DNA of 64,000 nt from Desulfurococcales archaeon (lineage in GTDB: Archaea; Thermoproteota; Thermoprotei_A; Sulfolobales; Desulfurococcaceae), in assembly GCA_027022365.1 (NCBI GenBank), contig JALVYU010000026.1:372001-436000 (forward strand), written 5' to 3'. Below, piece after piece: positions 54,657 to 63,508 of the stretch. The notes below the pieces were generated by a model that searched no databases, was not told the DNA's origin, and saw only the letters and a program-made list of their open reading frames with translations. Each line of letters opens with the position of its first letter. Positions within the stretch are counted from its first letter, which is position 1. The translations under genes were made by a program, and so were the position numbers.

Positions 54657-54992
54657 TTGAAACGTGAGACTACGATATTGGTCGAACTGCTTAGGTACTA
54701 TGATTCCACCGATGACAAGGTATTCGAAGAGCTTCTCGAGCTACAGCGGTATATAGCTCTCCGGACAGCCAAAAACAAGGATTTAGAATACTATATTATA
54801 TCTTATAGTAAGAACAAGGGGAAAGATAAGGGCGTTGTAATAGTAATTCGAGGAATACCTGAAATGACATATAGAGAATCAGAACTACTTGTAGACTATA
54901 TCAAGAGCAGATTCACCACGATCACTTGTAACCGCCTAAATCGTGGCAAGACAGTAAAGCTAGAACTTCCTGTGCCGCAAAATTTTTTCTAA
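54657..54992 (+). CDS. Unknown protein, 111 aa, upstream of the HerA-like gene
   Basis: Starts at TTG (54657) with GAGGGG upstream; an ATG 69 bases earlier is in frame but lacks a ribosome binding site. The product has an N-terminal helical segment (VELLRYYDS...), a beta strand VVIVIRGIP and a closing basic strand. No family recognised. It lies 110 bases after Rpo8 and 42 bases before the HerA-like gene, on the same strand. Confidence 0.65.
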   Translation: MKRETTILVELLRYYDSTDDKVFEELLELQRYIALRTAKNKDLEYYIISYSKNKGKDKGVVIVIRGIPEMTYRESELLVDYIKSRFTTITCNRLNRGKTVKLELPVPQNFF

Positions 54993-55033
54993 GGCTCTTT
55001 AGGAGAAGATATGATCAAATAAAAGGATTTGTT

Positions 55034-56107
55034 GTGGTCAATTTTATGCAGGCGAGTATTAGATATCCTGTACAACTTATTGGTAGAAGTATTGAGAACC
55101 GCATGGGGAATAATGGAATAGTTCTAGGGAAGGCCCTCGGCTGTAAGCAGGAGCCACTTATTGTAATGCCAGTTAGTGTGCTGTATAGACATATTCTCGT
55201 GGTGGGGGCAACTGGTTCTGGCAAGACTAGGACAACGGCATTCATTATTAACTCATTACAACACGCCTATCCAGACAAGTATAGGGTGATAATCCTAGAT
55301 TGGCATGGTGAGTACAGTTCTCTTTTGAAAAAATATATTTATATAAATCCTTATAATGCCCCCATCAATATCGTTGATACTAAAACATTATCATGGATAG
55401 AAACATTATATGATGTACTGGGGCTAACAGATCCTCAAGCGTATGTTCTCCAGAAAATAATCGAGAAATCGAATATTGCTCCAAGTATTGATATCAAGAA
55501 ACTATATAGGCTAATCGAAGAAATGAATACCGAGAATGCTAAATGGATGAAAGAAGTAAAATACGCATTACTAAGAAGACTCGCCCCACTGGCCTACGGT
55601 GATAATTATAAACTCTTTACAGGGACCAAAGACTTTCTCGAGCTGTTCAAAAATAGGACTACCTATGTTATAGATCTAAGTATGATACGGGAGACAAGGA
55701 TTAAGAGAATATACGCTACATTCATTATTCGTTATGTTTTCGACTATGCTTTAAGGAATAGTATGCGCGACACTGTACTTGTGATCGAAGAAGCACATAA
55801 TCTTATGAAGAAGAGTGATTCTCTAGAAATAATTACACGTATGTTATCAGAGATACGTAAGTTTGGTGTTGGTGTTATAATAGTTTCTCAGTCCCCCAGC
55901 GGACTTAGTGATGATATTATGAAGAACACTGCTTCCAAGATAATTCACTCAATAAAATCCTCCGTAGACTTAGAAACTATATCTAGATCGCTCGTATTGG
56001 ATAAAGAACTCATTAGCATAATTCCTTATCTCGAACCGGGAGAAGCAGTCGCGGCACTACCTAATTATAAAAAGCCATTATTGGTTAAAATAGGGGGGTT
56101 TACCTGA
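55034..56107 (+). CDS. HerA/FtsK-like ATPase
   Basis: The 357-residue ATPase has an N-terminal beta barrel-like segment, Walker A VGATGSGKTRT near residue 60, ILDWHGEYSS, Walker B TVLVIEEAHNL near 250 and IIVSQSPSGL, the pattern of the HerA-type DNA-pumping ATPases. Those normally work with NurA nuclease in end resection, but no NurA-like gene is adjacent. It could instead be one of several HerA paralogs. GTG at 55034; ATG at 55046 is possible. Convergent with the thermosome gene, 15 bases apart. Confidence 0.85.
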   Translation: MVNFMQASIRYPVQLIGRSIENRMGNNGIVLGKALGCKQEPLIVMPVSVLYRHILVVGATGSGKTRTTAFIINSLQHAYPDKYRVIILDWHGEYSSLLKKYIYINPYNAPINIVDTKTLSWIETLYDVLGLTDPQAYVLQKIIEKSNIAPSIDIKKLYRLIEEMNTENAKWMKEVKYALLRRLAPLAYGDNYKLFTGTKDFLELFKNRTTYVIDLSMIRETRIKRIYATFIIRYVFDYALRNSMRDTVLVIEEAHNLMKKSDSLEIITRMLSEIRKFGVGVIIVSQSPSGLSDDIMKNTASKIIHSIKSSVDLETISRSLVLDKELISIIPYLEPGEAVAALPNYKKPLLVKIGGFT

Positions 56108-56122
56108 AAAACTTTGAAGAAC

Positions 56123-57757
56123 TTACTCTTCTTCCTCTTCACCGCTCTTTCCAGTCTCTTCGGGTTTTTCGACCTTACTTGCTGCTATAATGTCATCGAT
56201 TCTTAGAATTATTGTTGCGGCCTCTGTTCCTGCCTTTAGCGCGTTAGCTTTTATGCTTACTGGCTCAATTACGCCTAGCTCCATCATATTGGCAAGATCT
56301 CCTGTGAATACATTGACACCCGTCCACTTACCCTCTGGTGTCTCGTGGGCTGCCCTCAGCTTCATTATTATTTCTACTGGGTCTAGTCCAGCGTTCTCTG
56401 ATAGTGCCATGACTAGTCCTTCTAGTGCCTTTGCAAAAGCCTCGATTGCCAGCTGCTCCTTGCCTCCGACAGTCTTTGCAAATTTTCTGAGATGCTTTGC
56501 TAGCTCGGTCTCAACGGCTCCTCCGCCTGCAACGATCTTCCCGTCCTTGATAGCATCTGCAACAGCTGCCAGAGCATCTCGTAGGCTTCTCTCAGCCTCA
56601 TCAACCAGTCTCTCGAGTCCTCCACGTATCACTATGCTTACCGCCTTGGGGTTCTTGCATCCCTCAATGAACACCATTTTGTCTTCTCCAACTTTTCTCT
56701 CTTCAACAAGCTTTGCTTCGCCGAGATCCTCGGGTCTTAGGTCGTCGATGTTGCTTACTATTCTTCCTCCTGTTGCTCTTTCTAGTTTTTCCATGTCGCT
56801 TCTCTTTACTCTTCTTACTGCTAGTATTCCTTTCTTGGCGAGGAAGTGCTGGGCAACCTCATCAATACCCTTCTGACAAATCACAACATTAGCACCAGTC
56901 GAAGCAATCTTCTCAACCATCTTCTTGAGGATCTCTTCCTCCTGCTCCAGGAATGCTTTTAGCTGTGAAGGGTCGGTTATTCTGATCTCTGCATCGATCT
57001 CGGGCTTTTCTATCTCTAGTGGTGCATCAATTAATGCTATCTTGGCGTTTTCAACTTTTCTAGGCATACCCGGATGGACTACTTCTTTGTCAAGAACTAC
57101 ACCGTATACTAGCATCGAGTCAACTAAGCTACCGCCATACTTCTTTATGATCTGTACGTTGTCTAGGTCGATGTAGTATTTGTTACCTCTTTTCTCAACG
57201 ATCTGTTTGACGGCCTTGACGGCTAGTTCGGCGAAGTATTCTCTTGCATCGTGCACAGCTTTACTTGTGAGGCTAGTCTTAGCGATCTTCTTGAGGGTTT
57301 CCTCATCGTTTATGTCTATGGGCTCCGCGATCTCGTAGAGATACTTGAGTGCCTCATCAAGTGCCTTTCTATAACCGCTGACTATGACTGTTGGATGTAT
57401 GTTCTTATCTAGAAGCTCCTCGGCATGTCTCAATAGTTCGCCAGCAAATATTACAGCAGTCTTAGTTCCATCACCAACTTCTTCGTCCTGACCCTTTGCA
57501 ATCTGTACTAGCATTTTGGCTGCTGGATGCTGAACCTCCATTTTATCGAGAATTGTTGCGCCGTCATTGGTTATTGTTACATCTCCTAGGGCATCTACAA
57601 GCATTTTATCCATTCCTTTCGGGCCGTAAGTTGTTCTTAGGGTTTCTGAAATGGCTCTTACAGCCATTATGTTTGTTCTTAGGGCCTCTCTTCCTACGGT
57701 TCTCTTAGTGCCTTCCTTGAGTATTAGTACAGGTATTCCCATAGGCTCGACTACCAT
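56123..57757 (-). CDS. Thermosome subunit (group II chaperonin)
   Basis: The 544-residue chaperonin shows [22 protein letters not shown] and GDGTKTAVI, and closes with an acidic EEEEE tail typical of archaeal thermosomes. It folds proteins in an ATP-driven hexadecameric or octadecameric double ring. I choose ATG 57757 because GGTGATC precedes it. The promoter has a strong TATA followed by a 12-nt dyad. Which subunit class (alpha or beta) it is cannot be told from the window. Confidence 0.97.
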   Translation of the reverse strand: MVVEPMGIPVLILKEGTKRTVGREALRTNIMAVRAISETLRTTYGPKGMDKMLVDALGDVTITNDGATILDKMEVQHPAAKMLVQIAKGQDEEVGDGTKTAVIFAGELLRHAEELLDKNIHPTVIVSGYRKALDEALKYLYEIAEPIDINDEETLKKIAKTSLTSKAVHDAREYFAELAVKAVKQIVEKRGNKYYIDLDNVQIIKKYGGSLVDSMLVYGVVLDKEVVHPGMPRKVENAKIALIDAPLEIEKPEIDAEIRITDPSQLKAFLEQEEEILKKMVEKIASTGANVVICQKGIDEVAQHFLAKKGILAVRRVKRSDMEKLERATGGRIVSNIDDLRPEDLGEAKLVEERKVGEDKMVFIEGCKNPKAVSIVIRGGLERLVDEAERSLRDALAAVADAIKDGKIVAGGGAVETELAKHLRKFAKTVGGKEQLAIEAFAKALEGLVMALSENAGLDPVEIIMKLRAAHETPEGKWTGVNVFTGDLANMMELGVIEPVSIKANALKAGTEAATIILRIDDIIAASKVEKPEETGKSGEEEEE

Positions 57758-57809
57758 TGTGATCACCTAAGCTTGTAATGGTTATGTATTACCTCTTTTG
57801 CCATTATAC

Positions 57810-57834
57810 CACATAAATGTGCTTCTATATAAAG
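57810..57834 (-). promoter_or_regulatory. Thermosome promoter with dyad
   Basis: On the minus strand CTTTATATAGAA (57834-57823) is a strong TATA box, followed at once by CACATTTATGTG (57821-57810), a 5-bp dyad near the expected transcription start. It may bind a heat-shock or other regulator. The start codon is at 57757. Confidence 0.5.
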
Positions 57835-57911
57835 TTAACTCTCGCAGGAGAACAATAATTTTAAAACCACATATATCATTCAAAATCAACAGTGCCTAAG
57901 TGGTGATAGGA

Positions 57912-58124
57912 ATGGGTAAAGTAAGAACGAAAATGATCAAAAGAACCGCTAGAGAGCTACTTGAGAAGTATCCTGACGTATTCACAAATGATTTTGAGCA
58001 CAACAAGAAAGTAGTTAGTCAGCTCGTTATAACAGGATCAAAACGTGTGAGAAATCAGATAGCGGGTTACATAACGCACCTAGTGAATATAAGGCTTAAG
58101 CGTGAAGCACGTACAATTTCTTAA
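57912..58124 (+). CDS. rps17e: Ribosomal protein eS17
   Basis: The 70-residue basic protein has MGKVRTKMIKRTARELLEKYP and ends in TRNQIAGYITHLV-type sequence (here RNQIAGYITHLVNI), the standard eS17. It is a small-subunit ribosomal protein. ATG at 57912 follows GGTGATAGG; an in-frame GTG at 57900 is inside that motif. Followed after 23 bases by the next gene. Confidence 0.95.
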   Translation: MGKVRTKMIKRTARELLEKYPDVFTNDFEHNKKVVSQLVITGSKRVRNQIAGYITHLVNIRLKREARTIS

Positions 58125-58147
58125 CATATCTTAGCAATCAAGGTTAG

Positions 58148-58675
58148 TTGAAATTGGATAAAATTAAAGCATCTAATGATACATCACATCTTTCAATCAA
58201 TATCGAGATTCAAGGAAGCAGAATCCTAATTAACTACTTGGGTAAAGAGATCAAGGCATACATTTATGTATGTAATGGAACAAGAAAGACTATCGATGAA
58301 GAACTAAAGGAACTAGATATCTCCCCATATCATCCCATAGCTATTATACCTTTTACTATGATAAATTCCATTTGGCAAATAATATTTGGTATAATCAGTT
58401 ACGAAATTATATACACATATCGGAAAAACCTATATAATAAAATTAAAAACAAGGGGCTACTCCTATCTATGCTGATAACGGGCGAGCGACAGCTAAGTGA
58501 TATTATCAATAGACTAAGAGAGGAGTATGCCCGCTCTAACTCAAGATACTTTGTGGTTTCTCTTCAAGACCCCGTAATCCTGCCTGATAAATGTAGTGAA
58601 GATGTTCAGCTCAATACATCTATTGAGCCGATGCATCTTGTAAAAAACGTAAATAATTATCTGAGATTAGTATGA
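58148..58675 (+). CDS. Unknown protein, possibly Cgi121-like KEOPS subunit
   Basis: The 175-residue protein starts TTG after AGGTTAG. The middle (IIPFTMINSIWQIIFGI..., then KGLLLSMLITGERQLSDIINRL) resembles Cgi121/TPRKB, the KEOPS subunit that binds tRNA for t6A synthesis, where an L.G.RQI motif is typical. The match is partial and includes no strict signature, so treat it as a guess. It is AT-rich and lies 23 bases after eS17 on the same strand. Confidence 0.5.
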   Translation: MKLDKIKASNDTSHLSINIEIQGSRILINYLGKEIKAYIYVCNGTRKTIDEELKELDISPYHPIAIIPFTMINSIWQIIFGIISYEIIYTYRKNLYNKIKNKGLLLSMLITGERQLSDIINRLREEYARSNSRYFVVSLQDPVILPDKCSEDVQLNTSIEPMHLVKNVNNYLRLV

Positions 58676-58689
58676 GGGCCCGGTAAAAA

Positions 58690-58782
58690 TTACCATTCTT
58701 CCTCTTCTTCCCACCACTCTTCTTCCTCTTCCCATTCTTCCTCTTCTTCTTCCCACCATTCCTCCTCGAGGTATACCACCAT
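58690..58782 (-). CDS. 30-aa Glu/Trp-repeat microprotein
   Basis: A minus-strand ATG frame of 30 codons with TAA stop. After MVVYL every residue is Glu or Trp: Trp at 9, 10, 17, 23, 24 and 30, and 19 Glu in runs of 3, 6, 5 and 5. Trp spacing is seven in two interleaved series (10-17-24 and 23-30). GGGGGAT is a good ribosome binding site before the ATG, and TTTTAATATC (about 58833-58842 complement) a plausible TATA. Other frames give Arg/Gly or low-complexity Phe/Pro without such signals. No family known to me. Confidence 0.6.
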   Translation of the reverse strand: MVVYLEEEWWEEEEEEWEEEEEWWEEEEEW

Positions 58783-58975
58783 AAATTATCCCCCGTGTAT
58801 CTGTTGGCCCATAATGGAATTGGCTCCTAAATGATATTAAAACGTATGGTTGTATCAAAAAGGCCGCCTACTATATATAGTAAGGTTCTTGTTGATAGGC
58901 AATTTTTAATAACCCATATGTTACAATCCATATGCGTAACTCTTGGTAAAAGATTAACAGTTAATGGGGACAGAT

Positions 58976-59260
58976 ATGGTCAGATTTTGTCCCAGATGTG
59001 GTGGACCAATGGTTCCCGTCAAGAAAGACAAGCAAGTATATCTTAGATGTCTCAGATGCGGCTACACGATCAGGGCCGATAAAAAAGCTGCGGAATCCTA
59101 TAGAATGAAGTACCAGGTTGAGGAAGATAAGAGAGTTATAACTTCAAAAGCCACGGAAGCTAAACGCCTTGCCCTTTCCCCAGAAGAGAGAGAAATTCTT
59201 AGGGAATACTACGAAGTATTTCTTGAAACGTTTCAGGAAGAGGAAGGCGGTGAGGATTAA
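58976..59260 (+). CDS. RpoM/TFS N-ribbon-like protein lacking the catalytic ribbon
   Basis: The 94-residue protein starts MVRFCPRCGGPMVP and has one zinc ribbon (C5, C8, C25, C28), as at the N-terminus of TFS and RPB9. The C-terminal TFIIS-type ribbon with its acidic Asp-Glu loop is absent; instead there is a charged helix ending EEEGGED. It might bind RNA polymerase without cleavage-inducing activity. ATG at 58976 follows GGGGA by five bases; an in-frame ATG at 58964 is less likely. TTTTTAATA near 58905 may be its TATA box. Confidence 0.8.
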   Translation: MVRFCPRCGGPMVPVKKDKQVYLRCLRCGYTIRADKKAAESYRMKYQVEEDKRVITSKATEAKRLALSPEEREILREYYEVFLETFQEEEGGED

Positions 59261-59269
59261 AAGAGATAT

Positions 59270-59340
59270 GTTATCAGTACCTCACCCGAAGTCATCATTA
59301 GCCGTTAAGGCCTCTGTGCCGTCACCAATCATCATTTAGT
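59270..59340 (-). ncRNA. Box C/D guide sRNA
   Basis: Read on the minus strand: C ATGATGA (59329-59335), 12-nt guide (59317-59328), D' CAGA (59313-59316, one mismatch), C' ATGATGA (59292-59298), 14-nt guide (59278-59291), D CTGA (59274-59277). Two perfect C-type boxes with correct spacing give good support. It lies between the ribbon protein and ABCE1 genes, antisense to both. Confidence 0.68.
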
Positions 59341-59469
59341 CCGGCATAAATTACTCTACTAAAATATCCTTTAATAACTAGATTCTCGGTTTTTCTTGAA
59401 TTGAATGGATTGAACTAAGTAAACTACTCTAGGCTTTGCCTGAACATTACATATAGCGGGTTGATATCA

Positions 59470-61293
59470 ATGACAAGGATAGCTGTGGTCGACAGAGAAT
59501 ACTGTAAACCTAATAAGTGTGGCTTAGAATGCATACGCTTCTGCCCAGTAAACAAGAGTCGCCGAGGAACTGCGATTGAATTATCCAACGATGGGCGCCA
59601 TGTAATAATACATGAAGATACATGTATAGGGTGCGGGATATGCGTTAGAAAATGCCCGTTCAAAGCGATAAGCATAGTCAATCTACCGGATGAGCTCGAG
59701 AAAAACGTTATCCATAGGTATGGCGAAAACATGTTCAAACTCTATAATCTCCCAATGATCCGGCCCGGTAAGATAATGGGCATAATAGGGCGGAATGGAA
59801 GTGGTAAAACGACCAGTGTGAAAATTCTGTCTGGATTATTAAAGCCGAACCTTGGGAGATACGATGATCCCCCCGAATGGGACGAGATAATTAAGGCCTT
59901 CAGAGGTACTGAGATACAGAACTATTTGAAGAAACTAGCCAATGGCGAGATCAAAGCAGTTGTTAAAATACAGTATGTCGAGCTCGCAAAACGTATGCTG
60001 AAGGGCCGTGTCGGCGAATTATTGAAGAAGGCTGATGAAAGAGGACTATATAGGGAAATCGTTGAAGCATTAGGACTTAAGCACTTGTCCGATAGAAAGA
60101 TAACCAATCTTAGTGGCGGTGAGTTGCAGAAGTTCTTAGTTGCTGCTGTACTGTTGAAAGACGCCGACTCATACTTCTTTGACGAGCCATGCAGCTATCT
60201 AGACATCAGAGAACGAATGCGTGTTGCTAGAGCTATTAGAGAATTCATCGATGTAAGTAAGAAGTATGTTGCAGTAATAGAGCACGACCTAATGATCCTC
60301 GATTACATTAGCGATCAAATATCGGTCATCTTTGGCGAGCCAGGAGTCTACGGCATTGTTTCTAAGCCCTACGGTACCAGGGCAGGTATTAATAATTACC
60401 TTGAGGGCTATCTGCCGGCGGAGAACATGAGGATTCGGAGAGAACCAATAATATTCAAGATAACTGTATCCCAACAACAACAGAGTACAGAAGAGTATCC
60501 TATTGTTAAATGGACAGATATGATGAAAAAGTATGAGAGTTCAGGTTTCATTCTACGTGTTGAGGGCGGAGAAATATATCCCGGTGAAGTATTAGGTGTG
60601 CTGGGTCCTAACGGAATAGGTAAAACAACATTTGTAAAAATACTAGCCGGGATACTCAGGCCCGATGAAGGGGATGTCATTATATCTGTCGAAAAGATAA
60701 GCGTTAAGCCTCAAGAACTTTCACCAAAGATTTTCCCCGAGGAAACAGTTGCGGCTAATCTTCGTAGAGCGTCACCAGAGGCGGTGAACCCAGCGTCTTG
60801 GATCTACGCCGAACTAGTAAGAAAACTCGGCCTTAACAAAATGATGGAGAGACGAGTTGATGAGCTCAGTGGTGGTGAGCTACAAAAATTAGCTGTTGCG
60901 GTCGCATTGGCGACGCCTGCAGATTTATATTTACTTGATGAACCATCGGCTTATCTCGATATTGAGGAAAGACTGGCTATTGCTAAAGTGATCCGGAGAA
61001 TCATTGAGGAGAAAAGGAAAACAGCGCTCGTAGTAGAGCATGATCTGATGTTGCAAAACTTTGTGGCAAATAGAATTATGGTCTTCAAAGGTATACCTGG
61101 GAAAGAAGGATACACGACATCACCGCTGGATATTAGCGCGGGATTCAATGAACTCTTGAAAGAGCTGGATGTTACGGTAAGAAGGGATCCGCAGACCGGC
61201 AGACCTAGAGTAAATAAACCGGGCTCTTATCTCGACAGGTACCAGAAAAGTATTGGACAATACTACCTCCCCGAGATTGTGTCGGAGAAATAA
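59470..61293 (+). CDS. Ribosome recycling ATPase ABCE1 (Rli1)
   Basis: The 607-residue protein has an N-terminal iron-sulfur domain (CxxxxC...CP and CIGCGICVRKCP for two [4Fe-4S] clusters), then two ABC domains: Walker A GRNGSGKTT and GPNGIGKTT, signatures LSGGELQ in both, and FDEPCSYLD / LDEPSAYLD. It splits ribosomes after termination. ATG at 59470 follows GGGTTGAT; a TTG at 59461 is within that motif. Highly conserved and of normal length. Confidence 0.97.
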   Translation: MTRIAVVDREYCKPNKCGLECIRFCPVNKSRRGTAIELSNDGRHVIIHEDTCIGCGICVRKCPFKAISIVNLPDELEKNVIHRYGENMFKLYNLPMIRPGKIMGIIGRNGSGKTTSVKILSGLLKPNLGRYDDPPEWDEIIKAFRGTEIQNYLKKLANGEIKAVVKIQYVELAKRMLKGRVGELLKKADERGLYREIVEALGLKHLSDRKITNLSGGELQKFLVAAVLLKDADSYFFDEPCSYLDIRERMRVARAIREFIDVSKKYVAVIEHDLMILDYISDQISVIFGEPGVYGIVSKPYGTRAGINNYLEGYLPAENMRIRREPIIFKITVSQQQQSTEEYPIVKWTDMMKKYESSGFILRVEGGEIYPGEVLGVLGPNGIGKTTFVKILAGILRPDEGDVIISVEKISVKPQELSPKIFPEETVAANLRRASPEAVNPASWIYAELVRKLGLNKMMERRVDELSGGELQKLAVAVALATPADLYLLDEPSAYLDIEERLAIAKVIRRIIEEKRKTALVVEHDLMLQNFVANRIMVFKGIPGKEGYTTSPLDISAGFNELLKELDVTVRRDPQTGRPRVNKPGSYLDRYQKSIGQYYLPEIVSEK

Positions 61294-61431
61294 TATTATC
61301 AATTTTGTTTTAATCAATATATTAAACTCATATATGTAATTTATTGCTGGGATACAAAGCTAGATTTAAAACCATCATTTTAATATAATATATATGGCAC
61401 AATTGTAATCGTTGAAAAATGGGTGATTGTA

Positions 61432-62580
61432 ATGGCTGAGAAGATAACTCTTTCCGTGATAAAAGCAGATGTAGGGAGCCTAGCCGGGCATCACATGCCG
61501 CATCCTGACCAATTAGCAGCTGCGACAAAGGTTCTTGCTGAGGCGAAACAGAAAGGATTGATCATTGATTTCTATGTGACACACGTAGGTGACGACATAC
61601 AGCTCATAATGACGCATAGAAAGGGTGTAGATAGCCCAGAAATACATGAACTAGCTTGGAACGCTTTCCAGGCTGCTGCAAAGGTCGCACGAGAACTAAA
61701 ACTATATGCAGCTGGGCAGGATCTACTAAGCGATGCTTTCTCCGGGAATGTTAGGGGATTAGGTCCCGGAGTAGCCGAGATCGAGATGGAGGAGCGTAAA
61801 GCCGAGACCGTGATAACGTTTCACGCTGACAAGACAGAGCCTGGAGCGTTTAACCTTCCCATATTCAGGATATTCGCAGATCCGTTCAACACTGCAGGAC
61901 TGGTAATAGATCCCAGGATGCATGAAGGCTTCATCTTCGAGGTATATGATGTATTCGAAGGCAGGAGCGTCAAGCTCAAGAGCCCCGAAGAGATGTACGA
62001 CATTCTCGCATTAATTGGTACGCCAAGCCGCTATGTAATCAGACGTGTGTATAGAAAGGACGGCCTACAGGCAGCAGTTGTGAGCGTTGAAAGGCTCAAT
62101 CTCATCGCGGGCAAATACGTTGGTAAAGATGACCCGGTGGCCATTGTACGTGCACAGCACGGCCTACCAGCAGTCGGTGAAGTGCTTGAGGCATTTAGCT
62201 TCCCGCATCTAGTGGCTGGCTGGATGCGTGGAAGTCATCATGGCCCAATAATACCGGTGCCGCTAAAGTATGCTAGAGTAACAAGGTTCGATGGACCACC
62301 AAGAATAATTGCGCTGGGCTGGAACATTTGTAAGGGCAGGCTGATCGGCCCAGCAGACTTGTTCGACGATGTTGCATTCGATGAAACCAGGAGGCTAGGA
62401 AACCTGATAGCAGAATACATGAGGAGACATGGCCCATTCATGCCGCACAGACTAGGGCCTGAAGAGATGGAGTATACAACACTGCCTCAAGTACTTGAGA
62501 AGCTTAAAGACAGGTTCGTAAAGACGGAAGAAGTACATGTGATAAAGAAGCATAGTGAGCTGTTGAGCGGGAGTCAGTAA
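61432..62580 (+). CDS. Fructose-1,6-bisphosphate aldolase/phosphatase
   Basis: This bifunctional archaeal enzyme condenses triose phosphates and dephosphorylates the product, committing carbon to gluconeogenesis. The 382-residue protein starts MAEKITLSVIKADVGSLAGHH and has the multi-metal pocket residues (HVGDDIQL, AGQDLLSDAFSGN, PVPL) and the Schiff-base/Tyr region of the family. ATG at 61432 follows GGGTGAT. The adjacent tpiA gene makes a functional pair. Confidence 0.96.
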   Translation: MAEKITLSVIKADVGSLAGHHMPHPDQLAAATKVLAEAKQKGLIIDFYVTHVGDDIQLIMTHRKGVDSPEIHELAWNAFQAAAKVARELKLYAAGQDLLSDAFSGNVRGLGPGVAEIEMEERKAETVITFHADKTEPGAFNLPIFRIFADPFNTAGLVIDPRMHEGFIFEVYDVFEGRSVKLKSPEEMYDILALIGTPSRYVIRRVYRKDGLQAAVVSVERLNLIAGKYVGKDDPVAIVRAQHGLPAVGEVLEAFSFPHLVAGWMRGSHHGPIIPVPLKYARVTRFDGPPRIIALGWNICKGRLIGPADLFDDVAFDETRRLGNLIAEYMRRHGPFMPHRLGPEEMEYTTLPQVLEKLKDRFVKTEEVHVIKKHSELLSGSQ

Positions 62581-62656
62581 ATAATCTAAAATTCTAGTTT
62601 TTTATTTGACTTTGTGTTAATGTAAAACAATATTTTATAACTTCCAAGGTGACAAA

Positions 62657-63352
62657 ATGCCCCGCCCAATAATTGCCGTTAACTTCAAGGCATATTATCC
62701 CTATAGCTTCGGTGAGCATGCACTTAGGATAGCCCGGGATGCAGTCAAGATTGTTGATGAGTATGATGTAGACGTTATACTTGCCCCTCCTTTCACCGAA
62801 ATATACAGGATACTAGAGATTGTACGGGGAAGCAGAGTAAAGGTCTATGCGCAACACGCTGACCCTGTGGAGCCCGGCGCTAGAACAGGCTTCATACCCG
62901 TAGAAGCAGTAAAAGAGATCGGTGCTAATGGCTTAATACTGAATCATAGCGAGCACAGGTTAAAGCTGGCGGACATTAATTGGTTGATCAAGAAAGCAAG
63001 GAAATTGTCTCTCGAGCAAATAGTCTGTGCAGACGTGCCTGAAACAGCGGCAGCAGTATCGGTTCTCAATCCCGACATCGTGGCTGTCGAGCCTCCTGAG
63101 CTCATAGGGACAGGTATCCCTGTTAGTAAGGCTAAGCCTGAAGTGATAACGAGAAGCGTTGAACTCGTTAAGAAACATAACCCGGACATAGTACTGCTAA
63201 CAGGTGCTGGTATAAGCAAAGGTGAAGACGTTTATGCCGCAATTAGACTAGGAACACTAGGCGTTCTCGTCGCTTCAGCCATAGTAAAAGCAAAGGATCC
63301 CTACACAGTTATGAAGGATATGGCGGAGAATGCATTGAAAGCATTAAAGTAA
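62657..63352 (+). CDS. tpiA: Triosephosphate isomerase, archaeal type
   Basis: The 231-residue short archaeal TIM has NFKAY with the active-site Lys near residue 11, NHSEHRL with the catalytic His, and AVEPPELIGTG with the catalytic Glu, ending in the phosphate-binding GVLVASAIVKA. It interconverts the two triose phosphates and supplies the FBP aldolase/phosphatase upstream. ATG follows AAGGTGACAAA. Confidence 0.96.
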   Translation: MPRPIIAVNFKAYYPYSFGEHALRIARDAVKIVDEYDVDVILAPPFTEIYRILEIVRGSRVKVYAQHADPVEPGARTGFIPVEAVKEIGANGLILNHSEHRLKLADINWLIKKARKLSLEQIVCADVPETAAAVSVLNPDIVAVEPPELIGTGIPVSKAKPEVITRSVELVKKHNPDIVLLTGAGISKGEDVYAAIRLGTLGVLVASAIVKAKDPYTVMKDMAENALKALK

Positions 63353-63394
63353 ATTTTAATTTTTCCCGTAACACTAAATCCTTTCCTAGAGTCT

Positions 63395-63498
63395 GCCGCC
63401 GTAGCTCAGCCGGTAGAGCGCCGGCCTCGTAACGGGTTCCTAAAAAGCTCCGAGGTCGAGATAGCCGGTGGTCGCGGGTTCAAATCCCGCCGGCGGCT
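63395..63498 (+). tRNA. tRNA-Thr (CGT) with a 31-nt intron
   Basis: Acceptor stem GCCGCCG/CGGCGGC, discriminator T. D stem GCTC/GAGC, anticodon stem CCGGC/GCCGG, loop CTCGTA..A giving anticodon CGT, T arm GCGGG-TTCAAAT-CCCGC. Intron 63432-63462 between positions 37 and 38. Confidence 0.88.
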
Positions 63499-63508
63499 TT
63501 ACTCTTAT

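Noticed and set aside
58667-58858. A minus-strand frame rich in Arg and Gly over the Glu/Trp gene
   Set aside because: It lacks a ribosome binding site and reads the same purine-rich repeat in another frame.
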